The position numbers and the translations under genes were made by a program. DNA of 64,000 bases from Hymenobacter sp. YIM 151858-1 (GTDB lineage Bacteria; Bacteroidota; Bacteroidia; Cytophagales; Hymenobacteraceae). This document shows, piece after piece, positions 62,141-64,000 of the stretch (position 1 is its first letter; the number at the start of each line of letters is the position of its first letter). The notes beneath the pieces are model-generated. The model made no database searches and was not told where the DNA came from. It was given only the letters and a program-made list of their open reading frames with translations. Location: assembly GCF_025979705.1 (NCBI RefSeq), contig NZ_CP110136.1, positions 1,798,001 to 1,862,000 on the forward strand, read 5' to 3'.

Positions 62141-62821
62141 TTAACTTTCGTTGACTTTGGCCACGTAGCCCATGCCCACGAGCGTGTGTATGAGCTTGGG
62201 CGTAAACTCCTTGTCGATTTTTTTGCGCAGGAAGTTGATGTACACGTCGATGACGTTGGAGCCGGTATCGAAGCTGGTTTCCCACACGTGCTCCAGAATA
62301 TCAACCCGCGACACTACCCGGCCCTGGTTGCGCAGCAGGTAGTGCAGCAAGGCAAACTCGCGGGCCGTTAGCTGAATGGTTTGCCCGGCGCGCGTTACCT
62401 GCTTGCTCATGGGGTCGAGGGCGAGGTCGGCGAGGCGCAGCACGGGCTGGCTGGGAGCCTCCTGCCGGCGCCGCGACAACGCCCGGATGCGCGCCAGCAG
62501 CTCCTGAAAAGCAAAGGGCTTCACGAGGTAATCGTCGGCCCCGGCATCGAGCCCCCGAATCTTATCATCGGTTTCACCTAGGGCCGTGAGCATGAGAATG
62601 GGCACCGCCGTGTTGTGGGCCCGCACCTGCCGGCACACCTCCAGCCCGCTTAGCCCGGGCAGCAGTTGGTCGAGAATGATCAGATCGTATGACGTTGTGA
62701 GGGCCTGCCGCAGCCCCAACAGGCCGTCGGCCGCAATATCAACCAGGTGCGTTTGCTCGCTAAGCCCCTTTTGCAGGAACGCCGCCACTTTCGGCTCGTC
62801 TTCAACCAACAGAATCTTCAT
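62141..62821 (-). CDS. OmpR/PhoB-family response regulator
   Basis: A 226-residue regulator. The receiver has VEDEP acidic residues, phospho-acceptor Asp51 (LIILDQLLPG), Thr-Ala (LTALGETDD) and Lys (LVKPFAF). The winged-helix effector domain ends with RVDILEHVWETSFDTGSNVIDVYINFLRKKI, typical of the QseB/CopR-like group. It precedes the kinase gene on the minus strand. Its promoter lies in the AT-rich region shared with the divergent polysaccharide export gene. Confidence 0.96.
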   Translation of the reverse strand: MKILLVEDEPKVAAFLQKGLSEQTHLVDIAADGLLGLRQALTTSYDLIILDQLLPGLSGLEVCRQVRAHNTAVPILMLTALGETDDKIRGLDAGADDYLVKPFAFQELLARIRALSRRRQEAPSQPVLRLADLALDPMSKQVTRAGQTIQLTAREFALLHYLLRNQGRVVSRVDILEHVWETSFDTGSNVIDVYINFLRKKIDKEFTPKLIHTLVGMGYVAKVNES

Positions 62822-63119
62822 AGGCAGATAAAATACTTGTCCGAAGGTAGCCGGTTACGGCTTTCCTACAGCATATAGCAACCCGGCTTAAAATGTTTGG
62901 TCGAATTATTGCAGCAAAACTTATTACAAATTATTATCAGAATAATTTAAGATTAACTTGACTAATAAATTTACGTCCTATACGTTTATGGAAAAATTCT
63001 ATAGGCAACGCTCTCCCACTGCTTCTTTCGTCCAGATGTACGTTTCGACCTAGGGCTGCGCCACCAGCTTTTGGTTTGCTGCGTATACGCCGGCACCGAA
63101 GCGTAACTCCTCCACCACC
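62822..63119. other. AT-rich divergent promoter region
   Basis: About 298 bp, the most AT-rich stretch near this end (62870-62990). TACGTTTA at 62981-62988 with TTG near 62958 resembles a weak -33/-7 promoter for the rightward export gene. A GACCTAGGGC motif lies near 63048. The regulator promoter should face left. Confidence 0.45.
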
Positions 63120-63899
63120 ATGCTCCTACTACTGCACCGCGTGCGGCTGTGCCTTTTCGTGCTGCCGTTTTTGTTTGCTGCCTGCGTTCCGCAGCGCAAC
63201 CTGCCGTATTTCCAAGGCAAGTACAACACCAGCACGGCGGTGCTGGCGGCCAACACGCCCCAACCCTACCGCATACAGCCCAACGACGTGCTATCGGTGC
63301 GGGTGCAGAGCGTACAGCCCGCGCTCAACGAGATTTTTAACGTGACGGATGCGCGTGCGGTGTTTCAGGGCGACCCGGGCAACATGTTTCTGGCCGGCTA
63401 CAACGTCGACGCCACCGGCCACATCAACCTACCAACCGTGGGCAAAGTGAAGGTGCAGGGACTCACCATCGAGGAAACGCAGGCCCAGATTCAGCGCGGG
63501 GTGGCCAACTACGTTCGCGATGCCAACGTGCTGGTAAAGCTGCTGTCGTTTAAAATCACGGTGCTGGGCGAAGTAAGAAACCCTGGGCGCCATTTTGTGT
63601 ATAACGGCCAAGCGACGGTGCTGGAGGCCCTGGGGCTGGCCGGCGACCTGACCGAGTTTGGCAACCGCCGAAACATCAAGCTGATCCGGACCACGCCCAA
63701 AGGCAACGAGGTGCTGTTGCTCGACCTCACCGACCCGAAGCTGCTGTCCTCGCCCAACTTCTTTTTGTTGCCCAACGATGCGCTGTACGTGGAGCCCCTG
63801 GCTGCTCGTACCAACCGCGCCAACGTGGCCAACCTAGCCTTGGTATTTTCGGGCATCTCGGCCTTGGCCCTGATTCTCAATTATATAAACGCCAACTAG
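63120..63899 (+). CDS. polysaccharide export lipoprotein, Wza-like
   Basis: A 259-residue outer membrane export lipoprotein. The signal ends in a lipobox LFAACVPQ with Cys at position 22. The polysaccharide export (PES) domain follows with YRIQPNDVLSVRVQSV, then two SLBB-like segments (AGYNVDATGHINLPTVGKVK and VLGEVRNPGRHFVYNGQATV). A C-terminal transmembrane helix (VANLALVFSGISALALILNYI) is present, as in other Bacteroidota members. It is probably the first gene of an exopolysaccharide cluster, with the chain-length/kinase gene starting 64 bp downstream. Confidence 0.93.
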   Translation: MLLLLHRVRLCLFVLPFLFAACVPQRNLPYFQGKYNTSTAVLAANTPQPYRIQPNDVLSVRVQSVQPALNEIFNVTDARAVFQGDPGNMFLAGYNVDATGHINLPTVGKVKVQGLTIEETQAQIQRGVANYVRDANVLVKLLSFKITVLGEVRNPGRHFVYNGQATVLEALGLAGDLTEFGNRRNIKLIRTTPKGNEVLLLDLTDPKLLSSPNFFLLPNDALYVEPLAARTNRANVANLALVFSGISALALILNYINAN

Positions 63900-63963
63900 G
63901 TTTGCTGGTACCGGCGCCCGCACCGGCTTGCTCCCATACGTACAAACACCTAGCCCAACCGGC

Positions 63964-64000
63964 ATGGAATCACGCGCTACCACCTCCGACGATTTAGATT
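63964..64000 (+). CDS. start of the next gene, probably Wzc/tyrosine-kinase-like
   Basis: Only the first 12 codons (MESRATTSDDLD) fall in the window. Position right after a Wza-like gene, plus the acidic N-terminus, makes a polysaccharide co-polymerase or tyrosine autokinase the likely product. This is a context-only call. Confidence 0.4.
   Translation, partial: MESRATTSDDLD

Noticed and set aside
1-64000. tRNA or rRNA genes
   Set aside because: No cloverleaf with a GGTTCGAATCC-type arm or rRNA segment was recognised on either strand; a covariance-model scan would be decisive.

Overview
The window looks like a stretch of chromosome from a GC-rich member of the Bacteroidota, most probably Hymenobacter or a close relative (Cytophagales, Hymenobacteraceae). 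The reasons are: promoters of the TAnnTTTG type with weak or absent Shine-Dalgarno sites; lipoproteins and beta-barrel proteins of the Bacteroidota kind; a SusB-like GH97 glucosidase; DUF2911, DUF4097 and LytS/LytTR proteins; and uniformly high-GC coding sequence. No rRNA, tRNA, CRISPR array, prophage or intact IS element was recognised. This is mostly core and housekeeping sequence, cut by short palindromic repeats.

Layout. 1-6.3 kb: a 2H-phosphoesterase tail, nicotinamidase, an MscS channel, two envelope proteins, malate:quinone oxidoreductase and a short BLUF blue-light sensor. 6.4-17.4 kb: a CtlX-type amidinohydrolase with a methyltransferase, a second methyltransferase, a GNAT, an SH3-domain lipoprotein, an SDR, a cold-shock protein, an NmrA-like protein and membrane proteins. 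17.6-28.4 kb: urocanate hydratase (hutU), two paralogous Gly/Thr-rich lipoproteins, a membrane-tailed metallo-beta-lactamase-fold hydrolase, a DUF4097 protein, a TlpA-LytS-LytTR operon and a formimidoylglutamase-like enzyme (hutG). 28.6-32.5 kb: YebC, a lipoprotein peptidase and RluF. 32.8-38.5 kb: a biotin operon, bioB-bioF-bioD-bioA, ending in an overlapping ketosynthase with a complete Cys-His-His triad. 39-46.8 kb: an M28 peptidase, an AT-rich two-gene island, GH97, and an NsrR-flavohemoglobin nitric oxide module with visible paired operators. 47.5-50.1 kb: lysC and lysA. 50.5-58.7 kb: a GT39 glycosyltransferase, an SDR-DUF2867 protein, topoisomerase III and beta-carbonic anhydrase. 58.8-64 kb: a SulP anion transporter, an OmpR-type two-component pair and the start of an exopolysaccharide export locus.

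Two signals are not explained by the genes. First, CCTAGG, usually extended to GCCCTAGGT / ACCTAGGGC, occurs about 80 times by hand count, inside and outside genes on both strands. That is far above chance for a GC-rich sequence and resembles the highly iterated palindromes of cyanobacteria. Second, several families of nested inverted repeats sit between genes. One ends in TGTAGCGCGGA and shares an internal module across at least four copies. Another pairs two outward copies around a copy of the first at 50.1-50.5 kb.

All functional calls come from reading motifs in translated sequence. No database search was run, and counts of motifs are by eye.
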